DNA from: Melieria omissa
Taxonomy: Eukaryota > Arthropoda > Insecta > Diptera > Ulidiidae
Assembly (NCBI GenBank): GCA_963971225.1
Contig: OZ020268.1
Location: forward strand, 127,224,787 to 127,288,786
DNA length: 64,000 nt
Direction: 5' to 3'
Shown here: piece after piece, positions 62,301-64,000 of the stretch
How the letters are laid out: the number at the start of each line of letters is the position of its first letter
Position numbering within the stretch: the stretch's first letter is position 1
Made by a program: the position numbers and the translations under genes
Notes under the pieces: model-generated
What the model saw: only the letters and a program-made list of their open reading frames with translations
Databases searched by the model: none
What the model was told of the DNA's origin: nothing

Positions 62301-62669
62301 ACGAAGCAAACAAGTAGTCATCATTGACTTATAAACAGGAAGTAAGGAACTTGATTGTCCAACTCTCGAGTGAAATCCAAAAGATTGAGGCCATTGATAT
62401 GACGAAAATACCAGCGCCTCGGCGTTGTGCTCTCCTTCAGAATGCGTGATCGCCGCAAAATTATTTTCCGTTTTGTTATTAGTTAGTCCTAAACTTTGAA
62501 TTATCTCAAAATTACATCTTTGTTTTGAAATATTTGGTTTTAATTCGACTTTTCGTTTTCTTTTTCTTTTTGGTTGCTTCTTTCAACAGCTGGTGTAATG
62601 AGTGTGGGGCCGGATAACAGAATCCTGATCGGTGATTACATGACGGCGCCACCCACCACGACGACATAG
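2313..62669 (+). CDS. Rbp6: Rbp6, Musashi-family two-RRM RNA-binding protein (12 coding exons, whole gene)
   Basis: The joined exons 2313-2395, 10032-10072, 18633-18714, 21662-21746, 22204-22245, 30548-30640, 52580-52628, 57478-57560, 57629-57713, 61880-61915, 62011-62094 and 62590-62669 give 843 nt, 280 residues plus stop. Every junction is GT..AG and every phase matches. RRM1 covers about residues 29-105 (RNP2 MFIGGL at 30-35, RNP1 [10 protein letters not shown] at 67-76). RRM2 covers about 118-191 (RNP2 IFVGGL at 119-124, RNP1 RHRGFGFVTF at 156-165). The C-terminus holds the [13 protein letters not shown] and [13 protein letters not shown] segments. Family knowledge: Musashi proteins bind UAG-containing RNA and control translation in stem and neural cells. 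I prefer Rbp6 over its fly paralogue msi because the inter-RRM linker and the MVTRTKK and [13 protein letters not shown] stretches are Rbp6-like, while msi differs there. An in-frame TAA at 2277-2279 precedes the start, and the start context GCCAGCCATGG is good. Long introns and alternative ends imply several isoforms. Confidence 0.93.
2700..3678. mobile_element. piggyBac-type element, TTAA-flanked, with transposase tail remnant
   Basis: TTAA at 2700-2703 and 3675-3678 flank inverted ends CACTACAATGTTCGG and CCGAACACTCTAGTG. Near-palindromic subterminal boxes GGTACAAATGTACC occur at 2720, 2910 and inverted at about 3615. Inside on the + strand, a frame around 3310-3405 reads [12 protein letters not shown] frameshift then leads to [19 protein letters not shown] (about 3409-3465). 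This CxxC..CxxC..CxxH pattern matches the C-terminal zinc-binding domain of piggyBac transposases. The element is 979 bp, so most of the transposase is gone. It is a dead, internally deleted copy. Confidence 0.75.
3310..3480 (+). pseudogene. Frameshifted piggyBac transposase C-terminal zinc finger
   Basis: Two overlapping frames carry the halves of a Cys-rich tail: [10 protein letters not shown] in one, then [20 protein letters not shown] in the next. The spacing of Cys pairs and the final VCAVH fit the DNA end-binding cysteine-rich domain of piggyBac family transposases. The shift lies near 3400. No catalytic Asp region is recognisable upstream. Confidence 0.65.
4508..4962 (+). pseudogene. 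Decayed copy of a dispersed arthropod ORF family of unknown function
   Basis: The frame from 4508 reads [20 protein letters not shown] then [14 protein letters not shown]. After about 80 bases of non-matching sequence it resumes [20 protein letters not shown] and continues to [20 protein letters not shown] at 4912 interrupts it, and after the stop the same frame continues with SDEHGKRQ. From memory, the blocks AKIKEG-FVGPQI, MSLKMHFLHSHLD and SDEHGERFHQD recur in uncharacterised multi-copy arthropod proteins, probably from a mobile element. I cannot name the element. The interrupted motif order shows this copy is dead. Confidence 0.55.
4976..5113. mobile_element. hAT-type miniature element, GGCGGAT subfamily
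   Basis: 138 bp with inverted ends CAGAGGCGGATACAG and GAATCCGCCACTG. Flanks GCCCCCAT and GCCCCTAT fit an 8-bp target duplication with one mismatch (one base ambiguous at the 3' end). It shares the TTTCGGGGGGTTT core with the copy at 31990-32133. It has landed at the end of the decayed ORF. Confidence 0.65.
5231..5405. mobile_element. pogo/Tigger-like miniature element
   Basis: 175 bp with inverted ends CAGTACTTTTCGCTTAAAGC and CGTTATTAACGAAAAATACTG, about 80 percent complementary. They resemble the CAGT..TCG.TTATAACGAAC ends of pogo-type elements. TA follows the 3' end, while AA precedes the 5' end, so the duplication is decayed. Internal CGTTTTAA.CG motifs repeat. Confidence 0.5.
8068..8162. 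repeat. Degenerate copy of the GGCGCAC hAT-type repeat
   Basis: Shares TGTGTGCTCAACTTTTGAG, AATAGCATTTGAATAT and TCAAAATCCCCCTTGCGTGC with the reverse orientation of the copies at 17737-17879 and 30142-30290. The ends are lost. Confidence 0.35.
10032..10072 (+). CDS. Rbp6: Rbp6 coding exon 2 (RRM1 RNP2)
   Basis: A very short exon of 41 nt between TTTGCAG and AG|GTGAGT. It encodes [14 protein letters not shown], which is beta-strand 1 (RNP2) of RRM1. Phase 2 in, phase 1 out, matching both neighbours. Confidence 0.92.
15580..16316. mobile_element. TTAA-flanked miniature element with perfect terminal repeats
   Basis: TTAA at 15580-15583 and 16313-16316 bracket GGGGGTCGTCTAGTGTGA and its exact inverse TCACACTAGACGACCCCC. 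The element is 737 bp with no convincing coding region. TTAA target choice places it with piggyBac-type elements, though the GGGGG terminus is atypical of the CCC start usually seen. The perfect ends suggest recent activity relative to its neighbours. It contains a perfect hairpin at 16145-16177. Confidence 0.75.
16145..16177. repeat. Perfect 15-bp hairpin inside the TTAA element
   Basis: CGGAGTAGGTATGCG, a 3-base loop CTC, then the exact reverse complement CGCATACCTACTCCG. It stands in otherwise A/T-rich DNA. Confidence 0.85.
16489..17477. mobile_element. pogo-like element carrying a nested insertion
   Basis: Ends CAGTCGAACTTCCCTATAAT at 16489 and CTATAGGGAAGTTCGACTG at 17459-17477 are inverse of each other. 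Repeats of CATTATA.GGAGA and TTCATTATA occur along the 3' half. Length is 989 bp, of which 16661-17072 is a separate nested element. The CAGT..TATAATGAA ends are of pogo/Tigger type. No transposase is readable. Confidence 0.6.
16661..17072. mobile_element. Nested palindromic element with CACTGTG ends
   Basis: Ends ACACTGTGCGTGAAATTTAC and GACTTGCACAGTGT. Inside, 16701-16760 is the reverse complement of 16932-16991 at 59 of 60 positions, with a 171-bp loop. The subterminal blocks AAAAATTCAGACATGG and CCATGTCTGAATTTT are also inverted. It belongs to the same family as the 135-bp copy at 51820-51954, which shares CAGCCAAACGGCTG and GTGGATCTCAACTCA-type blocks. Confidence 0.7.
17737..17879. mobile_element. 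hAT-type miniature element, GGCGCAC subfamily
   Basis: 143 bp with ends CAGTGGCGCACGCAGG and CCTGTGAGCGCCACTG. Flanks CAGTGGTC and CTGTGGTC are an 8-bp target duplication with one mismatch. The core ATATGGTTTCAAATGGTATT is shared with 30142-30290. Confidence 0.75.
18633..18714 (+). CDS. Rbp6: Rbp6 coding exon 3 (RRM1 middle)
   Basis: Flanked by TTCCTTGCAG and AG|GTAAGT. Encodes [20 protein letters not shown] and DPTTRRSR, which are helix 1, strand 2 and the loop before RNP1 of RRM1. It joins exon 2 in phase 1 and exon 4 in phase 2. Confidence 0.93.
18715..21661 (+). other. Rbp6 intron 3
   Basis: A 2.9-kb intron. No mobile element with clear ends and no gene seen. Several overlapping ORFs on both strands around 20270-20845 reflect stop-poor GC-richer DNA. 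Confidence 0.75.
21662..21746 (+). CDS. Rbp6: Rbp6 coding exon 4 (RRM1 RNP1)
   Basis: Flanked by TTTTATTGCAG and AAG|GTAAAC. Encodes [20 protein letters not shown] then THELDGKK, the RNP1 strand, helix 2 and strand 4 of RRM1. The aromatic residues of RNP1 (F71, F73) are present. Ends in phase 0. Confidence 0.93.
22204..22245 (+). CDS. Rbp6: Rbp6 coding exon 5 (RRM1 end and linker)
   Basis: A 42-nt phase 0/0 exon between TCTTTTAG and AAA|GTAAGT. Encodes [14 protein letters not shown], the last strand of RRM1 and the basic linker to RRM2. A short exon with phase 0 at both ends sitting between the two RRMs could be skipped or extended without changing frame. Confidence 0.92.
26591..27734 (+). 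promoter_or_regulatory. Probable internal promoter and ATG-free 5' leader for RRM2-only Rbp6 transcripts
   Basis: The + strand has no ATG from 26591 to 27826. The composition is rich in C and A, with runs of CAAAC, CCAAC and TCAATTCAA, unlike the surrounding AT-rich intron and like fly 5' leaders. An arthropod initiator-like TCAGT lies at 26781 (TTCATCAGTCGTTGCG). Donors fit at 27577 (CCA|GTGAGT) and 27735 (TTAGTA|GTAAGT). Splicing either to the exon at 30548 puts the first AUG of the mRNA exactly at Met112, in the Rbp6 frame. The predicted products are 169 residues (short tail) or 321 residues (long tail) with RRM2 only. What is seen is the ATG absence and the splice signals. The promoter role is inferred. 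Confidence 0.6.
27657..27734 (+). other. Candidate 78-nt phase-0 cassette exon in the RRM1-RRM2 linker
   Basis: Preceded by AAATTTTTCAG and followed by GTAAGT. It is open in phase 0 and encodes 26 residues, [20 protein letters not shown] then PAKKLV. Exons 5 and 6 also meet in phase 0, so inclusion would add a Pro-rich linker insert without frame change. The alternative is that it is simply the 3' end of the ATG-free leader exon. Confidence 0.3.
29742..29805 (+). repeat. GGCAAC/AGCAAC hexanucleotide repeat
   Basis: Ten or so units of GGCAAC and AGCAAC run from 29742 to 29805. On the minus strand it reads as a long Val-Ala run, which explains a 223-codon open frame there (29161-29832) that I do not regard as a gene. 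Confidence 0.9.
29936..29974 (+). repeat. GTTGGCGTTGGC short tandem repeat
   Basis: Units GTTGGTGTCG, GTTAGC and GTTGGC in tandem, roughly the reverse complement of the repeat 150 bp upstream. The pair could fold back in the pre-mRNA. Confidence 0.75.
30142..30290. mobile_element. hAT-type miniature element, GGCGCAC subfamily
   Basis: 149 bp from CAGTGTTGCACCCAGGGGG to CCTGTTTGCGCCACTG. The 5' end contains a run of more than ten G. Flanks TCCCAATC and TCCCCCTC match at 6 of 8. The core is identical to 17737-17879 over ATATGGTTTCAAATGGTATT. Confidence 0.7.
30548..30640 (+). CDS. Rbp6: Rbp6 coding exon 6 (RRM2 start; possible internal start codon)
   Basis: Flanked by TTTTCACAG and CCG|GTAAGT, phase 0/0, 31 codons. 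Encodes [20 protein letters not shown] and on to EQFGP, which holds RNP2 of RRM2. The first codon is ATG with G at +4. A transcript spliced to this exon from the ATG-free region at 26591-27734 would therefore start translation here (Met112 of the full protein) and make an RRM2-only protein. Confidence 0.94.
31990..32133. mobile_element. hAT-type miniature element with perfect target duplication, GGCGGAT subfamily
   Basis: 144 bp with ends CAGTGGCGGATTCTAGG and CCTGAATCCGCCTCTG. Flanked on both sides by GTCATGAG, a perfect 8-bp duplication. This length is diagnostic of hAT-type insertion. It is the same family as 4976-5113 (GTTTGAAACCCCC and AACCCCCCGAAATATTTTC cores). Confidence 0.85.
34978..35233. 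mobile_element. hAT-type miniature element with perfect target duplication, CACTGTTGCC family
   Basis: 256 bp with imperfect ends CACTGTTGCCACTT and AGCGGCAACTATG. Flanked by TACTTAGG at 34970-34977 and 35234-35241, a perfect 8-bp duplication. The interior has repeated GACCAAA and CCGACC motifs in both halves. Noncoding. Confidence 0.8.
36664..36767. repeat. Degenerate GGCGCAC-family repeat copy
   Basis: Shares AGCTCAATATCATTTGAAAT, CCCAAAACCCCCAG and a terminal GCGCGGCACT with the reverse strand of the intact copies. No target duplication is recognisable. Confidence 0.35.
36923..37204. mobile_element. hAT-type miniature element, CAGGGTTCGGAC family
   Basis: 282 bp with ends CAGGGTTCGGAC and GTCCGCTCCCTG (10 of 12 inverted). 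Flanks GCGCAGAC and GTGCAGAC are an 8-bp duplication with one mismatch. Repeats of CGTAGTGA and CGTAGTAG line the interior. Noncoding. Confidence 0.75.
38932..38991. repeat. Degenerate GGCGCAC-family repeat fragment
   Basis: AATGGAATTTGGCCCCAAGA then AAATCTTGTGTGCGCC resembles the 3' half of the copy at 17737-17879. Only about 60 bp can be followed. Confidence 0.35.
43661..43735 (-). repeat. tRNA-like SINE head or tRNA pseudogene
   Basis: The minus strand carries a perfect T-arm/B box GGTTCGATTCCCAG (closing stem CTGG/CCAG) about 38 bases after an A-box-like TAGTCCAGAGACTAACG. The outer arms do not form an acceptor stem, and the middle forms an alternative GGCCTCGG/CCGAGGCC pair. It is therefore not a functional tRNA. 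A tRNA-derived SINE or a decayed tRNA copy is most likely. Confidence 0.45.
44678..44755. repeat. Degenerate GGCGCAC-family repeat fragment
   Basis: GGTTTTAAGCTCAAGAAGG then CCCCCAAAATGAAATCCTTT and GTGCGTC. It matches the 3' half of the intact copies including CCCAAAATGAAATCCTGTG. Confidence 0.4.
45265..45282. repeat. 18-bp perfect palindrome
   Basis: ACTTAAGTCGACTTAAGT is its own reverse complement. It stands alone in AT-rich intron DNA. Confidence 0.9.
47789..47850 (+). repeat. tRNA-like SINE head, decayed
   Basis: GGGCCGCCGTGACTCAGCTG then GTTAGTGC reads as the D-arm region (A box GTGACTCAGCTGG) of a tRNA-derived element. No intact B box follows. Confidence 0.35.
48592..49640 (-). mobile_element. 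5'-truncated non-LTR retrotransposon, RNase H end, with CCAA-repeat 3' tail
   Basis: On the minus strand the element starts abruptly near 49640 and ends in tandem CCAA units at 48592-48612. That arrangement is a 5' truncation and a short-repeat 3' tail, as made by target-primed reverse transcription. It carries one ORF fragment encoding RNase H and a Cys/His C-terminus. Inserted against the direction of Rbp6 in intron 6. No clear target duplication found. Confidence 0.75.
48723..49633 (-). pseudogene. Non-LTR retrotransposon ORF2 fragment: RNase H domain and CxxC..H..C motif
   Basis: The frame is open from about 49633. The RNase H catalytic Asp sits in IYTDGSK (about 49545), upstream of the first Met at 49532. 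Further RNase H motifs follow: [11 protein letters not shown] (Glu), [14 protein letters not shown] (Asp), and [18 protein letters not shown] (His and Asp of the last motif). A second domain ends with [20 protein letters not shown], the Cys/His motif typical of I/R1/LOA-like ORF2 C-termini. TAA/TGA-free to its natural stop at 48723. The reverse transcriptase and endonuclease are absent, so it is a truncated copy. Clade is not resolved. Confidence 0.8.
50318..50374 (+). repeat. tRNA-like SINE head, decayed
   Basis: GGCCCTCGTAGTTCAGTGAT then TATTGGCTCTAGAGTTCTAG. It resembles an A box (TAGTTCAGTGATT) followed by a decayed B box (AGTTCTAGTTCTG). It starts with the same GGCC as the copy at 47789. 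Confidence 0.35.
51618..51680. repeat. Degenerate GGCGCAC-family repeat fragment
   Basis: ACCAGGGGCACTCACAGGGG then GTTTGGGTGTTCAAACCC resembles the 5' end of the family. The 3' end is not recognisable. Confidence 0.35.
51820..51954. mobile_element. Short palindromic element, CACTGTG-end family
   Basis: 135 bp with ends CTCTGTGCAAGTCGAAAATT and GGTAAATTTCGAGCACAGTG. An internal hairpin has 11-bp arms TACTGAGCGAC and GTCGCTCAGTA around CAGCCAAACGGCTG and ATGGATCTCAACTCAG. It corresponds block by block to the ends of the 412-bp copy at 16661-17072. Confidence 0.65.
52580..52628 (+). CDS. Rbp6: Rbp6 coding exon 7 (RRM2 middle)
   Basis: A 49-nt exon between TATTTTCAG and AGAG|GTGAGT. Encodes [16 protein letters not shown], strand 2 and strand 3 entry of RRM2. 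It is separated from exon 6 by a 21.9-kb intron, the longest in the gene. Confidence 0.93.
56036..56665. mobile_element. piggyBac-type nonautonomous element, TTAACCC ends
   Basis: TTAA at 56036-56039 and 56662-56665 bracket CCCTTTTAGTGCCGG and CCGGTACTAAAAGGG. Length is 630 bp. Near the 3' end the palindromic box CCGATATATCGG occurs twice, once as CTGATATATCGG. A 20-bp unit is repeated three times at 56241-56299. Small ORFs inside show no transposase motif. Confidence 0.75.
56241..56299 (+). repeat. 20-bp tandem repeat, three copies
   Basis: Unit AATGTTTGACACAAGCGGAG repeated at 56241, 56261 and 56281 with one or two changes, the last copy shortened by a base. It lies inside the TTAA element. 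Confidence 0.9.
57478..57560 (+). CDS. Rbp6: Rbp6 coding exon 8 (RRM2 RNP1)
   Basis: Flanked by TTCTTTGCAG and ATG|GTGAGT. Encodes [20 protein letters not shown] then FHEINNKM. It holds the RNP1 aromatic residues and helix 2 of RRM2. Followed by a 68-bp intron (57561-57628), the shortest in the gene. Confidence 0.94.
57629..57713 (+). CDS. Rbp6: Rbp6 coding exon 9, short (spliced) version
   Basis: Begins after CGGCTGCAG and ends TACG|GTGAGT, phase 0 in, phase 1 out. Encodes [20 protein letters not shown] then RAVGRSAY, the last strand of RRM2 and the conserved Musashi extension. Using this donor joins to exon 10 (aspartate codon split G|AC). Not using it gives the long form ending at 58369. 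Confidence 0.92.
57629..58369 (+). CDS. Rbp6: Rbp6 alternative terminal exon, long low-complexity C-terminus
   Basis: The exon 9 frame stays open through the GTGAGT donor for 246 codons to TGA at 58367-58369. This gives a 432-residue isoform instead of 280. The added tail starts [17 protein letters not shown]. It contains a run of His (about 57796-57819), Gln runs and long Ala/Ser/Thr-rich stretches. The tail ends with the non-repetitive motif [20 protein letters not shown]. Codon third positions are strongly C/G in contrast to the AT-rich introns, which supports real coding. Family knowledge: fly Rbp6 and msi isoforms carry long Ala/Gln-rich tails, often associated with protein-protein contact or condensation. 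The exact function of this one is not shown by sequence. An AATAAA 360 bases downstream fits its own 3' end. Confidence 0.85.
   Translation: MECKKAQPKEVMLPANLAKTRAVGRSAYGELVVWGGNANSGGMISSSIATATHTAAHHHHHHHQQQHPHASVFGHSSAGGPAASASIRYTPYPLPTHFTASAAAVAAAASQQQQAQQQHNLATAVAAAAAGATHTIIPLAAAGPSAASAPSLLQYAAATNPQAASLYDAAAMVGYKRLLAAAAVSQLRPSSAASALATASAPAHTHMRPATTTLAYPLSDLLSVQGLDMPTTATLYQLSGTNTLGI
58728..58733 (+). terminator. Candidate polyadenylation signal for the long Rbp6 isoform
   Basis: Canonical AATAAA in CTGACTGAATAAATGTGG, 359 nt past the stop at 58369. Position and strand fit a 3' UTR for the transcript that reads through the exon 9 donor. Confidence 0.5.
60643..60806 (+). other. Unassigned coding-like block, possible alternative terminal exon
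   Basis: The frame is open from 60603 and, from 60645, reads [20 protein letters not shown] then a Thr/Ala/Ser-rich stretch, ending RRSLHWEKS and TGA at 60804-60806. From 60648 on, about two thirds of third codon positions are C or G inside a strongly AT-rich intron, and the composition is protein-like. An AG at 60641-60642 would join exon 9 in correct phase, but it lacks a convincing pyrimidine tract. A competing frame joined at AG 60646-60647 is open to 61099 but gives an unnatural Cys/Arg/His-rich product. I do not recognise the sequence. It could be an alternative Rbp6 3' exon, an exon of a nested gene or a pseudogene fragment. Confidence 0.35.
61880..61915 (+). CDS. Rbp6: Rbp6 coding exon 10
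   Basis: A 36-nt exon flanked by CCATCGCAG and GATG|GTAAGT. Encodes [12 protein letters not shown], a conserved Rbp6 C-terminal motif. Phase 1 in and phase 1 out. Confidence 0.92.
62011..62094 (+). CDS. Rbp6: Rbp6 coding exon 11
   Basis: Flanked by CTTTTTCCAG and ACCG|GTAAGT. Encodes [20 protein letters not shown] then SFGLPYPT, rich in Ala, Gly and Tyr. It resembles the AAY/GRGY segment in the C-terminal half of Musashi proteins. Phase 1/1. Confidence 0.92.
62590..62669 (+). CDS. Rbp6: Rbp6 terminal coding exon 12
   Basis: Begins after TTCAACAG and encodes [20 protein letters not shown] then PPTTTT and TAG at 62667-62669. The phase matches exon 11. The reading ends cleanly here, but I cannot exclude other alternative 3' exons beyond the window. 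Confidence 0.88.
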
Positions 62670-63165
62670 GTCGAACACATTTCGCCACATGCCAAACGTT
62701 TAAGGGCACAATGGTCGCCGTCGCTACACGCAAATTGAAAATATACTGAAACGCAGAATTTTGTGAAATTCTTTGAAATTTCTTTTATTTTGCATTACGT
62801 CATGTTGTATTATATACTTGTGGATTTTAATTCGTTGTCGAATTGAATTCACCCATGGGGACCATCTGAAAATTTAGCTACGCCATACATACACATGTCA
62901 CATTGCCACGGTCCACATTTCCCAATAACGGGCGTTTCCTCGAAAGGTGACTGAACCAAATATTAACTTCCACTTCCTCATTTTCCGTACAAGAAGAGGC
63001 TGACCCCAATATGAACTTCTACTTCTTCATTTCTCGTATAAGAAATCAGTACAGCCACGCCACTCTTTTATAAAATACTTAAGTATTGATCATTGAAATA
63101 CTTGGATCTTGTGAAAGCGATAACGGTGAGTTATGAGATTTGCGAATATGGCTTTTAAAAATTGT

Positions 63166-63171
63166 AATAAA
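63166..63171 (+). terminator. Candidate polyadenylation signal for the short Rbp6 isoform
   Basis: AATAAA in TTGTAATAAATGAACC, about 500 nt past the TAG at 62667-62669. It is the first canonical signal I see downstream of the final coding exon. Confidence 0.45.
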
Positions 63172-63338
63172 TGAACCGTTGCACACACCTACGTTTATAA
63201 AAAAACAATAACTTATTAGGAATATTTAGTAAAAGGCGAGCCTTTTCGAATTAACATCCTTCTACGAACTTGGACCCCTGACTAAAATTGGAATCAATGT
63301 CAATCAAACTATCCTTAATGGTATTGAGGATACAACTA

Positions 63339-63781
63339 CAGGGTGGGCGGAAAGTTAAGGATCATTTGTATTGCTTTTTAAAATTTTCTTATTTAAACCA
63401 CTAAATCATATCCAAGCAAAATTCAATCGATCATTAATATTGTGTATGTGTGCCATTTTTTTTCGTAACACTCTAGGACTCGCTTTCGAAAACTTTCGCA
63501 CAAGACATTTGGTTTTTTGTTTTATTAGAACTTTTTTCAGGATATAATTATTTGAACCATTCTTGTGACTTTGTTTGTGTTGGGATTATGCTTGTTTAAG
63601 ACCATCTTGGAGGAGGTCTTGCGAAAATTGAAAAGTTTATAATTCTCCTTGTATACATAGGATAGGATTCCTTAATTTTTTTGAAGCTCGATCTACGGTT
63701 AATAGACTTAGAAATAAGCAATCAGAATTTTAAGTATATTACAATTGAAACGATGTATGCAGAAACTTTCCGCCCACCCTG
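63339..63781. mobile_element. Mariner-type miniature element downstream of Rbp6
   Basis: 443 bp with inverted ends CAGGGTGGGCGGAAAGTT and AACTTTCCGCCCACCCTG, perfect over 18 bp. It is flanked by TA on each side (TA at 63337-63338 and 63782-63783), as for Tc1/mariner insertions. No transposase motif is readable inside. Confidence 0.8.
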
Positions 63782-64000
63782 TATATCGGTTCAATCTGAT
63801 TTAAGCCACGATCAAATAAATACCAAACATCTGTAAAAGTGTCTGCGCCCCGCACGTGTTTTCGTCATATCATAGCCATTTCACCTAATCACTCTTACAA
63901 GTGCAAACGCCAAACGCATCTGTAGCATGTGCCAATGTTATAGATCCCGTTATGCTTAGGCTGAAACTCCCCGATTTCACTTGTCGTATGCTCTCTCCTT

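Larger units (their letters stand above)
62670..64000 (+). other. Rbp6 3' UTR and downstream DNA
   Basis: Follows the TAG at 62667-62669. It contains a degenerate tandem duplication of about 50 bp (62959-63000 and 63008-63048, both with AACTTC.ACTTC.TCATTT), an AATAAA at 63166 and the mariner-like element at 63339-63781. No further ORF seen. Confidence 0.6.

Noticed and set aside
2313..62669. Gene could be musashi (msi) rather than Rbp6
   Set aside because: The linker [26 protein letters not shown] and the [13 protein letters not shown] end are Rbp6-type. The fly msi linker and tail differ as I know them.
1..64000. CRISPR arrays, rRNA genes, bacterial operons
   Set aside because: No regularly spaced repeats with unique spacers and no rRNA-like conserved stretches were seen. 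Gene structure is clearly eukaryotic.

Overview
The window is intronic-rich DNA from a higher fly (Diptera). It carries one protein-coding gene on the + strand, nearly or fully complete: the Musashi-family RNA-binding protein Rbp6. The split reading frame encodes two RRM domains with the Rbp6-type motifs MFIGGL / [10 protein letters not shown] and IFVGGL / RHRGFGFVTF. Other signs of a cyclorrhaphous fly are the frequent ACATACATATGTACATA-type microsatellites, the AT-rich introns and the dense small DNA transposons. Introns of 3 to 22 kb suggest a large-genome fly, and a tephritid fruit fly is my guess (inference only).

Layout. 1-2312 is upstream or leader DNA. Coding exons lie at 2313-2395, 10032-10072, 18633-18714, 21662-21746, 22204-22245 (these five make RRM1), 30548-30640, 52580-52628, 57478-57560 and 57629-57713 (these four make RRM2 and its tail), then 61880-61915, 62011-62094 and 62590-62669 (the conserved C-terminus, stop 62667-62669). 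All phases join into a 280-residue protein. If the donor after 57713 is not used, the frame runs on to 58369. That gives a 432-residue form with a His/Gln/Ala-rich tail and its own AATAAA signal.

The most interesting host signal is 26591-27826. This is 1,236 bases of + strand without a single ATG, directly upstream of the RRM2 exons, and it contains good GTAAGT/GTGAGT donors. The next coding exon (30548) begins exactly with an in-frame ATG in good context. I read this as the long 5' leader of an internal promoter producing RRM2-only Rbp6 isoforms. A 78-base phase-0 exon candidate sits at its 3' end. A second unexplained coding-like block lies at 60643-60806.

The remainder of the introns is a cemetery of mobile DNA. 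I could delimit three TTAA-flanked piggyBac-type elements (one with a frameshifted transposase zinc-finger tail), two pogo-like elements, and a nested palindromic element with 60-bp arms. There are also at least six hAT-type miniature elements (target duplications from perfect to 6 of 8 bases), a mariner-like element at the 3' end and a 5'-truncated non-LTR retrotransposon (RNase H end, minus strand). Three tRNA-like SINE heads and one decayed copy of a dispersed arthropod ORF family complete the set. No CRISPR, rRNA or intact tRNA genes were seen.
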